This document shows positions 10,855 to 36,798 of a DNA stretch of 64,000 nucleotides, piece by piece. Where the stretch lies: contig OU612075.1 in NCBI GenBank assembly GCA_914767715.1, positions 16,428,001 through 16,492,000 of the forward strand, in the 5' to 3' direction. The stretch comes from Membranipora membranacea. Taxonomy: Eukaryota > Bryozoa > Gymnolaemata > Cheilostomatida > Membraniporidae. The position numbers and the translations under genes were made by a program. How positions within the stretch are numbered: position 1 is the first letter of the stretch; each line of letters starts with the position of its first letter. The notes beneath the pieces are model-generated. The model worked only from the letters and a program-made list of their open reading frames with translations, was not told the origin of the DNA and searched no databases.

Positions 10855-10860
10855 TTTATT
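10855..10860 (-). terminator. Candidate poly(A) signal for the 11095 stop
   Basis: TTTATT on the plus strand reads AATAAA on the minus strand, about 235 bp beyond the TGA at 11095-11097. Another AATAAA lies at 10754-10759. Assignment is by position only. Confidence 0.3.
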
Positions 10861-11094
10861 CTCCTTGTATATAATAATATCATGGATGTATGCATCAGAA
10901 TCAGATCACAGCAAGTATCCTTGCCAACATTACAATGATTGTTATCATTAACATATTTGTTTACCGTTGATACCAACTTTCAAAAATATTGAAGGTATTG
11001 AAGGTCATCTCATATACAGGGTCACTCATAAATCTATGACTGCTCCGCAACAAAGGGACACACTCGTGTTCAAGGCTGGTCCACGAGATAATAG

Positions 11095-12714
11095 TCATTT
11101 CGCAATGATTGGGAAAGCTGGTTTCTTTTTCTTAATTTGACCTTTAAGGTCACTGATTGTCAGCATCCTATACTCCTTTTTAGCGGTGGATATCATCCTC
11201 CCTGACAGAGTGTTGGCGTATCTCTGAGACATTCCCAGATACTGTAGTAGAGTCGCTGACCAGTTATGTAGAGCTTGGCTGAAAAAATAAATAATAATCT
11301 AGACATATGGAACTTTGTTATGACGAAGTTACATAGAATTTTGCCTGGTGGTTCTTGACTTATAGAAGGCCAAAAAGTGTTGCAATAATAATGATAATAA
11401 ACTCAACTAAAACAAAAGTAATACAACTTTGTTGTATTCCTAATGATATAAAAAAGTTCCTATTCTATATTGTCAAACAGAATCATACAATTGAAAAATG
11501 AAGATTCCAAGATCAACATTTTGGTTTACAAATCATTAGAAATGAGAATTGTAATAAATCAATGTTATGAAAGAACATCATACCGCACTTATTCACTTGG
11601 TCTAGTTACGGGCAGGGCTCTGGTTGAATCTTATTTGAAACCAGATTAGATAACAGCTAGCCTTTTGATGAACTAGTATTTTTATGTTCTCACATAACTT
11701 AATTGGCAATAACTAAGGAGGAGTAAAGTATTCGAGAGTTTGCCATTTCTCACACGGTTCAAATAGCTAGCTTAACACTAGCAAACATTTGCTCACTCTC
11801 TTTATGTTGTATAGACCCCAACTGCAGCTAGCCAAAATAGAGCCCTAGCTAACATTTGCTCACTCTCTTTATGTTGTATAGACCCCAACCGCAGCTAGCC
11901 AAAATAAAGCCCTAGCTAACATGAAGACATCCCCTTAACCTAAACGCGCTGACATTAAGTCCTCTATGGTGACCCTGAATATTATACGAAAGTTGAACAC
12001 TGTAATAACAAGTTGCTTACTTTACTCGATTAGTCAGCGCTGCACGCTGCTCATTGTAGTGATGCATCAGAGGATCATCATCAAACCAGTTACGTGAGTC
12101 TATCAGTGTCCGCCTCGTTTGGCTCAGATCAAAGAGCGTCTGAGCATTTCTCTTCTGTCTAAAACAGTAAGTATATATAATAAATCATAATATAAACAGT
12201 AATGAAATAATATAAAATAATAAATACTCTTCGAAATCATTCAACAGGCTATATAATATAGTAAAAAATAATGCTTGACTATCCTGATCGCAATTTTTTT
12301 TTATGCAAGGTCTTTGATTAAAGTACTAAGCAATAGGATATATTAATTTCATTAATTAATTGAGCAAATTTATATGTACAAATTTGAACTGAATGAACAA
12401 GTTCAATTTGACAGTCATATGCTTCGTCAAGGTAAGGCACTTCTTTATGGATAATGGGTAAGCCTTAGTCTTGATATTACTCACATTAGTTTGCTGTCAG
12501 GGATTGGTGTTCTCCCAGCGTGTGATACTGAGTTACGAGGTGTGCTCATTCCTCCGACATCGACTGACACTAATGCTGCCGGCGGTGGAGAGGTCACCAG
12601 TGTCGTTGTGATAGAAGGATGTGATGTTCGAGGCCTTTGAGTCAGGTAAGAGCAGGTAGACTTATTTCTTCTCATGTCCATTTGAGATGGCAAGATGTCA
12701 TCTTCAGTAGATGT
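11095..12714 (-). CDS. Three C-terminal exons, probably the 3' part of the FAM194-domain gene
   Basis: Exons 12485-12714, 12021-12158 and 11095-11278 join in phase and encode 183 residues ending ...KKKKPAFPIIAK and TGA. The first is Ser/Thr/Pro-rich (TSTEDDILPSQMDMRR...); the other two are helical and charged (TLIDSRNWFDDDPLMHHYNE; NWSATLLQYLGMSQRYANTL). There is no good start codon, and the first exon starts in phase 0. That fits exactly onto either the exon ending at 14221 (phase 0) or an internal GTGAGC donor in the exon 13156-13458. The simplest reading is that these are the true C-terminus of the gene to the right, with 13156-13458 an alternative last exon. A separate small gene is the alternative. 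I do not recognise a domain. Confidence 0.7.
11784..11917. repeat. 67-bp direct tandem duplication
   Basis: Two nearly identical 67-bp units (11784-11850 and 11851-11917) run from AACATTTGCTCACTCTC to GCCCTAGCT and differ at about two positions. They lie in the intron between the last two exons of the C-terminal block. Confidence 0.8.
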
Positions 12715-13155
12715 CTGTAATAATGTGGAACACAGTCTAAAACATGATCTCAGTGGAAAGTATTATAAAGAAAGCGAAGCAATGTTTGAGAGAATACAGC
12801 TCCAAAGCAAATATTTCGATTATATCGTCACTTTAAATAGGCAATGATGCTTGAATTAGTTTCAGCCAAAACACAGCAGAATATCTGGAAACTGTACCTA
12901 TAATACTAAGTATTGGTGTAGTAACTTGTAGTAGAAGTAACATAATGTTATTAGGACATTAGAATGAGATGGTAAATTATATTCTGAATCGAACTAAAAC
13001 TTTACATCAAGAGAACAAAAACCTCTATCGTAAATAGCAACAATGACTCGATATGAAAAGATGGGAAAACCAGGGAATACTAATTAACTATGATAAATCA
13101 TATACGGTTAGTTCTGTTATCAACAGATCCGAATATGTTTCGACTGAAATTATAT

Positions 13156-26863
<13,708 letters not shown>

Positions 26864-29500
26864 ACTCGCTAACTTACAATGTAAGTCCAATGAATGGTTG
26901 TCATATACTCATCAACTTACAATAATAGTCTTAGAATGAATGGTTGTCGTAGTAAAATTGACCAACTCTAGATTTGTTGCATTATCTAAAAGTGAGTGTA
27001 TTCACATTGAGTGGGGTTCCACTGTTTGCGGAAAGGTACAGAGATGTACATGCAGCGCCACTCTCTACAATATCTGCAGTATAACTGTTCATCAAGCTAT
27101 GCTGAGCTGTTCGGCCATTGTTAGAGTTGTCTTACACCACAAGTTTCTCATATGTCTATGATTGAAGAAGGGTAGGGTATCCTTGTAATTCAGCCACAAA
27201 AATTACTGGCCTTGTGATAAGGGTAACAGAATAGTAGATCAAAGTAAGGCGGTGGCGGGTATCGGTTGTTCTAGGTGTGTCCCGTACGAACAATATAGTA
27301 ATCTGTATACGATAAAGCATTGAAGATTCTGTTTAAGTAAGAAGTCTTCCACATCATGCAGCGAAACAATCCAAACAAAAATTTTCACATTGCGATGCTG
27401 TGATAATAAATAAATTGACTTTTATGCAACAAATTGTGAGGAGATTGTTTTGGTATTACTCAAATTGTTTTGCTGCCGCACCTGAATGAAAATATACCAA
27501 TCAATATCAGCTTCAGTTGATCATTTATATGCCTGATTCACAAGAAAAACAATGAAATGTTTCAAATTGTCGTAAACAAATTGATTTTTTATGTAACAAA
27601 TTGTTTTGCTGTCACACCGGAATTAAGGCCAGGCGAGCATGAAGTGAATACAAATCAACATTCATGTGTTTAAAGTTGTCTATTGAAAATAAATGATGTC
27701 ATTTCAGTCTATGTCAGGGATTGTTGTTCCGATTTTTCTCATTATTATTATACACTTTTTATTCGACAGACAATATCATCATGGTCGGATGTTTAACATG
27801 AAGTACCAGAAGAAATGACGGCAAAATCTGGGGGGGGGGAGGCGTGAAAAGGAGAGAAAATGATAATGTATCTTATATTGCAGGATTGCAAAGTTTTGTG
27901 ATAGAAAACAAGATGTGATTTTCACACTACATTTTGCCGTGTCTTCAGTGACACTTGACCGGGGTCATATTGATCATAACAAACTTCAATTATTGATCAT
28001 CATAAACAGATAGTTCCCGATATCCAGGAACTTCTCAGTAGATTTAACTCATTTTTATTCCCCCCCCCCCAGAAGGGCAATTGGTAACTTGGTTAATTGT
28101 TGATAAGAGTCTTGTCCGAGAATAGAAGGACGGATGGACAAGGCTGAAATCTGATAACTGAAAAAAATGTTCAAGGTTCATCCGGTAAGCTGACCAATTT
28201 TAGAAATCCCTGTTCAATAACCAATTATTAATTCAGCGCACCAACAGAGTAATTTTGTTTTCCACCTCACAAGTTAAGTTATTAAGTTAAGTTAAGTTAA
28301 GTTGAGTGAAACATGGGTTTCTTTGATGTTGTATGTTGGTCTATTCAATGATAAAGTAGTAGCTCCCATATCAATGCTAATAGGGCTGTCAAGGCCAAGA
28401 GGTCAATGACGGTATGAACGCCATTCAGATCATGAAGTAGGTCACTTTTATTTTTATACCTCGTTGATCGCCGTAATATGTTATTCTGAAAAAAATACTT
28501 GTATAATAATGGACTATCAGGTCGCCTGTGGGAGCAGAGACTCAAATGTTGATGACTTTAGCCTTGTATGAGAATCGATTTTTTCTAAGTCCAGTTAGAC
28601 TTTTACGGACTAATTACAAGAGACCACTGATAATCACAAGAGTGCACTTTCACAACTCAGAGAAAGCTAAAAGGACATTATAACAAGGCAATTTTATTAG
28701 ATTTTGTGGATTTATGTGGTCTAAATGCAATCAGACATTGTTAGTCCGGCCCCAAGAGATACATTCATCAAAGTAATTTACCCCTCAACAACCAAAGATA
28801 GGTCATAATGTATGCCGAAAATGTGTGTTTTGCTGTAACTCTCTTAATATAACAAAACTGTCAAAACGGTGGTCTTGTGGTGGTGCTCGTGTGTTTGCAA
28901 TTCATTATTGAGGCCAGCAACAAAATTGATCAGCAATTGAATCAGTTTGCCTTTTGGGGCCCCAGATGTATGCAAAGGATTTAATTTGATATCAAGATAA
29001 AAGCTACTGCTGCAAAAAGGGATCCCAATAACATGACTTCATAATAAATTATTTACAGCTCTCAAATGAAATTGATCCTTTCACATTTATTGCGTACTAT
29101 GGATTACTCCTGAATAAATAATCCCGTTCAGACTGTATCCTTTTCACCAGATACAAAGGACACGAAAGTGTTTCTGCTGTCATTAAATTTTGAAACCCTA
29201 ACAAAAACAATCACTGCAAAACAGCTCTGAACTTTTGATCAACACTGTCTTGGTGTCCCACTGGTCAAGATACACGAACGGGGAGTTTATGGCCAGCACA
29301 ACAACAATATAGCAGGCGAACAGATTATTATATAAAGCAGGAGTATTATGATGTCTATTGAGAAGCAGTAAATATCTCTATGGCTCGTATCAATGTATTG
29401 AAAAAAACAAAACTAATTTACACTTATTACACACTTGCCGACAATCAATTTGCTGCCGAGTTATCTAATACGCGGCAGCATTCTTTCATCATTGGGGAGG
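26864..29500. promoter_or_regulatory. Divergent intergenic region between the FAM194 gene and the K+ channel
   Basis: The two genes point away from each other across 2.6 kb. A TATA-like TATAAA at 29331-29336 lies 165 bp before the channel ATG. Other visible items are a G run at 27831-27839, a C run near 28062-28071 and a short (TTAAG)n tract near 28270-28300. ORFs at 26940-27161 and 28345-28545 carry no recognisable domain. Confidence 0.4.
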
Positions 29501-32500
29501 ATGACAGGGACAGAAAAAGAAGCCAGCTTTGGTCGTTATATGGAGCAGATGGTGAAACAAGATGGAGACATCAGTAATGCTGACGCCGCGAGTCAGCAGG
29601 CTACAGAAGCTGACTCGGGAATGTTTAACGATGCGCTGAGCCTCACCGACTCAGAAAAGGAAAACAGAGCGGTGAAAAGGAAATTAGACCGCGGGAACAG
29701 GAAAACAGTGAAACTGAATATCGGAGGCTTACATTTTGAGGTAAGGATTTATACTTTTTAACCAAAGTTAGGACCAGCAGAATTTGAATCGTTTTATACT
29801 GGTTAGCATTAAGATTTTAAACTACAGAGACATTCCAACACCATCATTGTGATAAATGTCATTGACTATATTACCGAATAAAATTAAATGGATGAATGAA
29901 TATTATGAACTTTATTTTATACGAATGAATGCAGGAAGCAAATAAGACCATGTGTTTGAAAAAAAAGCAAACAAGATGGCAGGTATTGATGTGATAACTC
30001 GGACTAAGTGCTACCAATGACGAACAAACAGATATTCATGCACTAGCAGATTTCACTACTTAAGGTCTTGCTTGATAAAGAAACTCATTCTGGTATATAT
30101 AAGCTGAAGGGCATTATGGGATAAGAATTGTGGAACCAAGGTGGAAGGAAGCAATGTAATGCGGTACAAAACAAAGCCAGTGCAATGGCTTGCTGACATG
30201 CTGTGTATCATAGTGATAAGTGATGCATAAAGAAACTTTTAGAAATGGAGCTAGACTTAGTATTGTATATAAAAGTCGGAATATTCCCTTGGGTTTCAAA
30301 AAATTGTGATTAAATTTACAAGAATTATTTTGGTTACGCTGGATGATATTTATTGTATAGTTGTATAGAACAAGTTTGATCAAGTCCGGTCACGTTGCAG
30401 GCTTTTTGCCTGCGGCGTGACCAGTGGATTGGGTGCAACTCCGAATGCAGGCAAATGGACCAAACTTGCTCTTGATAAACTGTTCAAGACTTTCAGTTTT
30501 ATACTGTTGTAAGATTATTCTCCCCACTATCCAGGTTTACATTAATACTTTGAGGAGGTACCCAGACACAAGGTTAGCACGTTTAGCGTCAGATCTGGAG
30601 AGAGATGAGAGTTACAGGGAAGAGTGTGATGACTTTTACTTTGACAGAAATGCGGCAGCGTTCTCAGATATACTGCAGTATTATCGGTGTGGAGAGCTTC
30701 ATCTCGACCAAACTACCTGTGGTGCTATATTCAAAACTGTAAGCGGAGCGTAAAGATTAGTCTAGCCATTCAATTTGAAATAATCATTTATGGTTTTGCT
30801 ACTGTTTTGAAAGCCAAATTCAGATTATTGAACCTCTCAACAGCTTCAATAAAAATTTTGTTGGCCTGTTTTTTTTTTTTTTATGTATTACATCAGTCTT
30901 ATGTATAATTATAATCATAATTATATGTTATTATGTATAAATGAGGCTCAAAAAAGAATAAATGATTAAATTGACTGTGATTACAGTTTTTCTGAGTATC
31001 AAGGGTGAGTTTCTTGAGTGAAACTCTTTTGATCCAGAGGTAGAGTCACGGCACTTGATACTATTTTAAGGCTCATCCAACTCAATTATATGGTCAAGTG
31101 GATAATTTAATGACAAGAAAATTTAACTTTCACGCAGCTGATCCATTCAAGCGGCAAACTTTTCACTCTCACTTCAGGACACATTAATGCATCGTTAACC
31201 TAGATTAAGCTCCTTGCTGCTTTGCGTTAATTCAGTTAAGGGCTGGAATGACTGCAAAGGCAGACATGTGTATAGTCGTAGAATGCCACAAAATCTTCCG
31301 TGCGGTGTAATCTGAACACTAGTTGCTAGAGAAATAAAATTTGACACAATTTTCAAAGAAGATCATCGTAATAATCATAACAATCATGAGGATTTGCTCT
31401 ATAAAAGTTGTTTAGTTTTGTGTTAGTTGTGTAAATTGATGTAGTAGTAGTAGTAGTAGTAGTAGTAGAAGTAGTAGAAAGTATGACATCCATAGCTAGA
31501 TTGAAGACAAATAAACCCCTCAACCCCCACATCAGCACAGGCCCCAACTCCACTTATGTTTCCAAGCCCTGGTCAGTATATGAGGAGGTAGTTTGAGTCT
31601 GTCTTAAACTCCCTTATGTGAGCATCCAAGCTTTGCCAAATATGAAGAGTTTAAACCACCAATGGATTGGACACTGCAAGGAGTTGCCTGTCTATAATTT
31701 TTTCATTGATATGAGCAACATTTTGTGAACATTTATTTGCAGGAGTTGAATTTCTGGGAGATTTGCGAAGAAGACATCAACAGGTGTTGCTTTGGTAAAT
31801 ATGACTCTCACCGTGCAACCAATGCCATATATGAAGAGCTTGATAAGCTGTTTGAAGGACCCAAGAAAATACAGAAGCCAAGAAGCTCAACAATAAAAGA
31901 TAAGCTTCAGTTTTATCTGTTTCACACTATCGAAGATCCATCATTCTCAGTGGCAGCAAAGGTAAGCAGACTGCCGTTAATCTTTCCGCGGAGACTAACA
32001 CCTAATTGAAAAATGTATTGTATTTGCATGATTTTTGAATGTGCGCTGGAAGAGAAGCTGATGCTGATTGAGTAACACAATTGAATGCTTTTGAAATTGT
32101 TCTTCAACTCAACTGCCCAATCGCTATTTGCAGTGCAGTATTCAATCTATAGAATGACATCCAGTCATTAATTGTCTGCTCATGAAAAATGAGTGCATAA
32201 CTCCGATATCTATATCTGTCCTTAACTCTCATATATATGTATATATCTATAAATTGATCAAAAGGCATGACAAACCTCCGATCAGTTTCCATATAACTCT
32301 ATATTGTTTTCATGTATTCCATTCATTGCAGATATTTGTACTACTTGCAACGCTCATCACTATGACGAGTGTGTTTGTATTCGTTGCCGAGTCCCATTGG
32401 TGGTTCCAGGAGACCCACCTTCAGAATGGGACTGTTATACCAGCGGCAGACCCATCGCTAGCAGCAGTTATAGAGCCAGTGGTCACGTGCTGCTGTAGTG

Positions 32501-33580
32501 AATCAGATCATGAGGGAGAAGGCAATCACCCTGATAATGAAACTGATGTAGCAGTTGAGTTGGAACACCATGATGAACATCATGGCCACGGTAAGGCCCT
32601 GGAAATTCACCAAGACTATGGAATTCACATATATATATATACATCCTTCAATTAATTAGCAAAGGATATGATGGGCGGATAAGTTCAGAATATTTGAGCA
32701 TAATACTGATCTGCCAGACTCATCAACATTTTCAATGTTATGTCAGGAAATTTATAGCTTCTCAATTTATTTTCCAACAGGAGAACATCTAGATCCTGAT
32801 TCGCTGATGGTGTTCCACTACCTGGATAGAATAGCGTATGCTTATTTCATATGCGAGCTCCTTCTACGCTTCATAGTATCCTATGAGAAGAAATCCTTCT
32901 GTCAGAACACTTACAATCTGCTTGAGATGGCCTGCATTATAGCCCACAGTATCTCACTTATAGAACACGCCATCAACACTGACGCTGCAAAGAGGGACCC
33001 TCACCTGAGGTCGAAGCAAACCAGCTTTATTCTCAAGGCTTTGAGAGCGATGAAGGTCTTCAGATTATTGCGACTATATCGGTACATGGAAGGCTTTAAA
33101 ATACTAATCTACACTATGGCGGTATCTGCATACGAGTTGATGCTGGTGTTTGGCTTTTTGTTTGCGGCAGTATTGATTTTTGCTTCGCTTATTTACTTTG
33201 CTGAGGAGAGCACCTTTTATAACATACCCTATGCCACATGGTGGGCATTGGTTACTATGACAACAGTCGGTTATGGTGATGTGGTACCTAAAACGCCTAT
33301 TGGATATATAATTGGATCACTTTGCGTCGCATGTGGGGCCCTTGTAGTTGCCTTTACGGTGCCTATAGTGGTTAGTAACTTTACTGCGTACTACACTATA
33401 TCTCAGAGTAGAAAAGAAATGGAGAAACTGGGTAAAAGGAGGCATATGGCAAGAGACGTTATCAGCAAGTGGAAAGTGTTTAACATAAGAAAAAGTGGAA
33501 GCAATGTGCAGCCCCTAGGCGAGAATCAGAAATTTGGAAAAACCTCCCACCAATCACTCAAAATATCATCAATATTATGA
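29501..33580 (+). CDS. Voltage-gated potassium channel, Kv (Shab/Shaw/Shal-type T1)
   Basis: Five exons, 29501-29740, 30535-30738, 31743-31961, 32332-32590 and 32781-33580, join in phase and encode 573 residues. A cytoplasmic T1 tetramerisation domain starts at about residue 69 (VKLNIGGLHFEVYINTL). It contains the exact HX5CX20CC zinc pattern found in Kv2, Kv3 and Kv4 but not Shaker channels. S1 (IFVLLATLITMTSVFVFVA) is followed by a His/acid-rich extracellular loop (HHDEHHGHGEH). S4 at 393-408 has six basic residues at every third position. The P loop carries TVGYGD (469-474), the K+ filter. S6 ends FTVPIVVSNF, with Thr in place of the first proline of the usual PVP hinge. The ATG at 29501 has A at -3; an in-frame ATG at 29435 is possible. 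It should form a tetrameric plasma-membrane K+ channel; subfamily beyond the zinc class is not certain. Confidence 0.94.
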
Positions 33581-33720
33581 GGATGCATATTCTTTTCTGG
33601 GTACACATGATCCAGATCCAAGGTTTACACTACGCAGCGATAGGTGTTGTTAAGTCAGACAACTAGATTTTGTCACCTTGATCCTAATTTCCTGAGGGTT
33701 TTCCCATAGAGTTATTATAT

Positions 33721-33726
33721 AATAAA
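33721..33726 (+). terminator. Candidate poly(A) signal of the Kv gene
   Basis: AATAAA lies 141 bp after the Kv stop codon, immediately before the large palindrome. Confidence 0.45.
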
Positions 33727-33830
33727 TTACATTATATATATTAACTCTATGGGTTTCCCACACTTAGGATAATTATAATATAATTATCCTAAGTGTGGGG
33801 AACCCATGGAGTTAATATATATATTATATA
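33726..33830. repeat. ~105-bp AT-rich palindrome
   Basis: Two arms of about 50 bp (TTAACTCTATGGGTTTCCCA and CACACTTAGGATAATTATA in the left arm) are inverted repeats with almost no loop. The outer part is TATA-rich. It resembles a terminal-repeat-only MITE. Confidence 0.8.
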
Positions 33831-33887
33831 TTTTGTGTCTGCATATGGGTTGATGTAGATGAAGTTTGATCCATTCTGCCAGCGTTG

Positions 33888-33970
33888 GAGTTGCCCTCCA
33901 CCCTCTACTGACACGCTCAAGGCAAAAGTGTCTTTTTGTCTTCGGCATGTCAGTAGAGGGGGAACAACTC
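33888..33970. repeat. 83-bp inverted repeat
   Basis: GAGTTGCCCTCCACCCTCTA followed by CTGACA is matched by TGTCAGTAGAGGG and GGAACAACTC about 30 bp later. It is a likely small snap-back element; no open frame is implied. Confidence 0.7.
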
Positions 33971-35337
33971 AAGCGCAGACACAATGGACCTTACTAAGAT
34001 CAAAGGTTGATGCTGGAAATGTATTGCCTTTAGGAAACATAGCCCCAAAACTCGAATGACTGTATTTAATTATAATCCTATTATGCCGAGACCTAGAAGC
34101 AATATCGACCGTATAACTTTTGCATGCAAAGTATCCATGGCCTTTTCAGGACATGACAACTGATTTTTGTTGGCTGGTGTGGTCAAAACAACAGATAAAA
34201 TTTGGGCAGGCAACATTATCGTCTATCATCTTTAGTTTTCAGTATCAAGATGAGCACAAAAAATAAAATTTATGATGCTGCCCAGATAAATAACTTGATA
34301 TTTCATTAGATTTGTTCTATAACTTGCCAATGATTTATAGCAGTTTCTGGCAGACCGTCATCCCACCTCCGTTACTGTTTAATATCACATACCACAACAG
34401 ATTGCTGATTTTAACATTTGATGATGCAAATGTGAATTGTAGCATTTTTTACCTGTAGCGCAACCAACAGTTTCCTGTTCATTAGCATTTTTTCTCTTGT
34501 TATGGCTCTTAATTTTCCAACTTTTCTCGCTGCACATAATTTTTCTTATCTTATTTTCCATATGGAGCCCACAATAAACTAGAAAAATTCATCGTAGTAT
34601 GTATTCAGGGTAAGGAGCTTTTTATCTTACACAAGTAATGTTAAATACAGTTAGCTGCTAGTGTGCAAGGTGTACCCATCATGGAGGCTTAATCCATATT
34701 CAATATCTTTATGGCATGTTATTCTGTAGGAAATTCTGAACCCCAAAACTGACCATGTCCGCGCCCCACTTCCCCTGTAGTATCTTCAGGTAAATAAATG
34801 ATTGACAATAGACACTGTAAATGTTTCATATGTTCTGTCTAAATTCATACTGTCACCTTTACTTTTAAATTTAGGAATTTCGAAAGGTTGACGTGCCAAA
34901 AAGTCTTCATTGAGCGCTAAATATACAAATTACAAAATCCTATTTTAAATGTTGATCAGCAGTTTATTGGACAATTTGCAAATAATTTAAACAGTAAACT
35001 TTTCACATTATATATATGCTCATAAAATACAATTGTTTTAAGAGAAATTGAAGTGAAAAGTATCAGAAAGCTACATTTGGCAAGTTATATATATTGAAGT
35101 TGTATTAAGTTTAGGATTTGCTTTACCAAATATTTTTGTAACAGAGCCACAACTTTCTCCACATTAAAACTAATATATCATTATTATGATATTTTTTATG
35201 TGCATACTGCATACTGTATAATGCATAGTAGCTATTTGAATCAAAAAATAAATTATAGTAAAATATAAATGCTGCAACTTATATAGCAAAATATATCATT
35301 CGATTTCTTATGAGATTTTTTGAAACAAACATGAGAA

Positions 35338-36798
35338 CTATTTGCTTGGCGTAGCAGTTTGTGGCGCACTAGTAGTGGTCGGTTGATTGATTACAGGGGC
35401 AGCAGTAGTAGTAGAAGTTGTCATACTATTTCTCAGTTCATCTACGAGACTTCTAAGCTGAACGAGAATTCTTCTCTGATGCATTTGATTGAGTAGGACC
35501 TGGTTCATATCTGCCTCCAGCTTCTCAATTCTTTGACTGTCAGTCCTCGTATCTGGTCTAACTTGATTACACTCCTCCACATAGTACCCTAAATAACAAC
35601 AGATATTCATCATACATCTTGAGAGTAAAATTTATCTAAACAGGGAAAGGAAAGGAGTGTTCTGAATAAGGGGGTATCTGAAGCAGGGGTAACTTCCGAT
35701 ATCAAAGATATTTCCAAATTTGATCCTCCTCTCTACTTTCAGAAAGCTATCAATTATTGTGTTGATCTAGTGAATAATTCAAGGCAGTTTGTTTGTACAA
35801 GTGGCAATTAAAGAGGATTTGTTTGCACATTGACTTGTCATTCCACCCCCCCTCCCCAATTTGTTTGTATTGATCATGAGATGATCACTCTCGGTATGCC
35901 AAAAAAAGGAAGTTGACACTCATTGTGATAAATCATCAATTCAGCAAAGGGCCTCCCACATGATACACCCACAGATAAAACTTGAATAAGGTAAACCTAC
36001 AAGGAGGACGATAGCTAGCACAATGTATTGCATCACCCAGAAAAATGCTGTTTAAAATTTTTTCACAAATTTAACAAAATATATATGTATTATATTAATA
36101 TTATATGTGGATAAGTCAACTTAGATATTATATTTGTCAAAAAAATGTTTCAATTAATGTATATATACTTACATGGACAATAATCGCGACATTTCATCCT
36201 CTGAGATGTAGATACTGCGATGTTATCAGAACGACAAAGATCGGAGCATGATTTCCATTCCATGTCCCATGCGTCCAAGTAACATGACTGGTTCCGAAGC
36301 TCACCTTGAACTGCAGAAAAACGTGATTAATGACCCCATTTAACTGGAAAAAAGTTCACTGTCTTCGAATAGAATTGAGAAACTTTTGCTGTCATATAAT
36401 TTTGCGTGCCATGTTTTATATTAAGTGCTTCATAGCATTGTATGTAATTCCTTACACTCTGATAAAAAAAAATTCAAATGCTAATTTTGAGACTATTTTA
36501 CCTTTGGAATTTAGAGCTCCACGGTAAGTCAATTGCGGTTATCTATTTGAACCTTGTCAAGTAAGATTTCTATCTTATCATGTAAAATCAAATATCCAAT
36601 AATATTGATGGAATCAAAATCAGCACAAGTACTCTGATAAATAAACTAGAAATGGGTCTCACCTGCATTGACACATTCCGACGCTGACAGCTGTGCTTGT
36701 CTGCAGGCGAATTCATTTTTAAACTGCTTCAGAGGATTTGCTGCCACAGTTATTATGATAGCAATGAATACAAGAGTGTTCATTCCATAGTTATTCAT
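35338..36798 (-). CDS. Small secreted cysteine-rich protein with coiled coil, unknown function
   Basis: Three exons (36663-36798, 36173-36310, 35338-35588) join in phase to give 174 residues. The N-terminus has a signal peptide (hydrophobic core TLVFIAIIITVAA) after two possible Met starts (residues 1 and 6). The mature part has eight cysteines, including C-x3-C pairs in CSDLC and CRDYC, then an amphipathic helix with heptad-like Leu/Ile/Met (IEKLEADMNQVLL to LVDELRNSM). A Thr-rich tail, TTSTTTAAPV..TTTSAP, may be O-glycosylated. No transmembrane segment follows. I do not recognise the family. A strong GTAAGT donor at 37683-37688 further upstream might mark a 5' UTR exon. Confidence 0.75.

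Larger units (their letters stand above)
8935..11094. other. Intergenic region between TIR-STING and the FAM194-domain gene
   Basis: This is the gap between two convergent genes. I see an (AT)n run near 9923-9945, one MITE copy (10528-10683) and a candidate poly(A) signal for the minus-strand gene. Open frames such as 9856-10056 and 10020-10259 have no recognisable domain. No RNA gene is apparent. Confidence 0.5.
33581..35337. other. Intergenic region between convergent Kv and small secreted-protein genes
   Basis: It holds a candidate Kv poly(A) signal, two palindromic elements (33726-33830 and 33888-33970) and AT-rich sequence. The ORFs at 33784-33984 and 33859-34059 overlap the palindromes and are not credible genes. 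Nothing else is seen. Confidence 0.55.
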
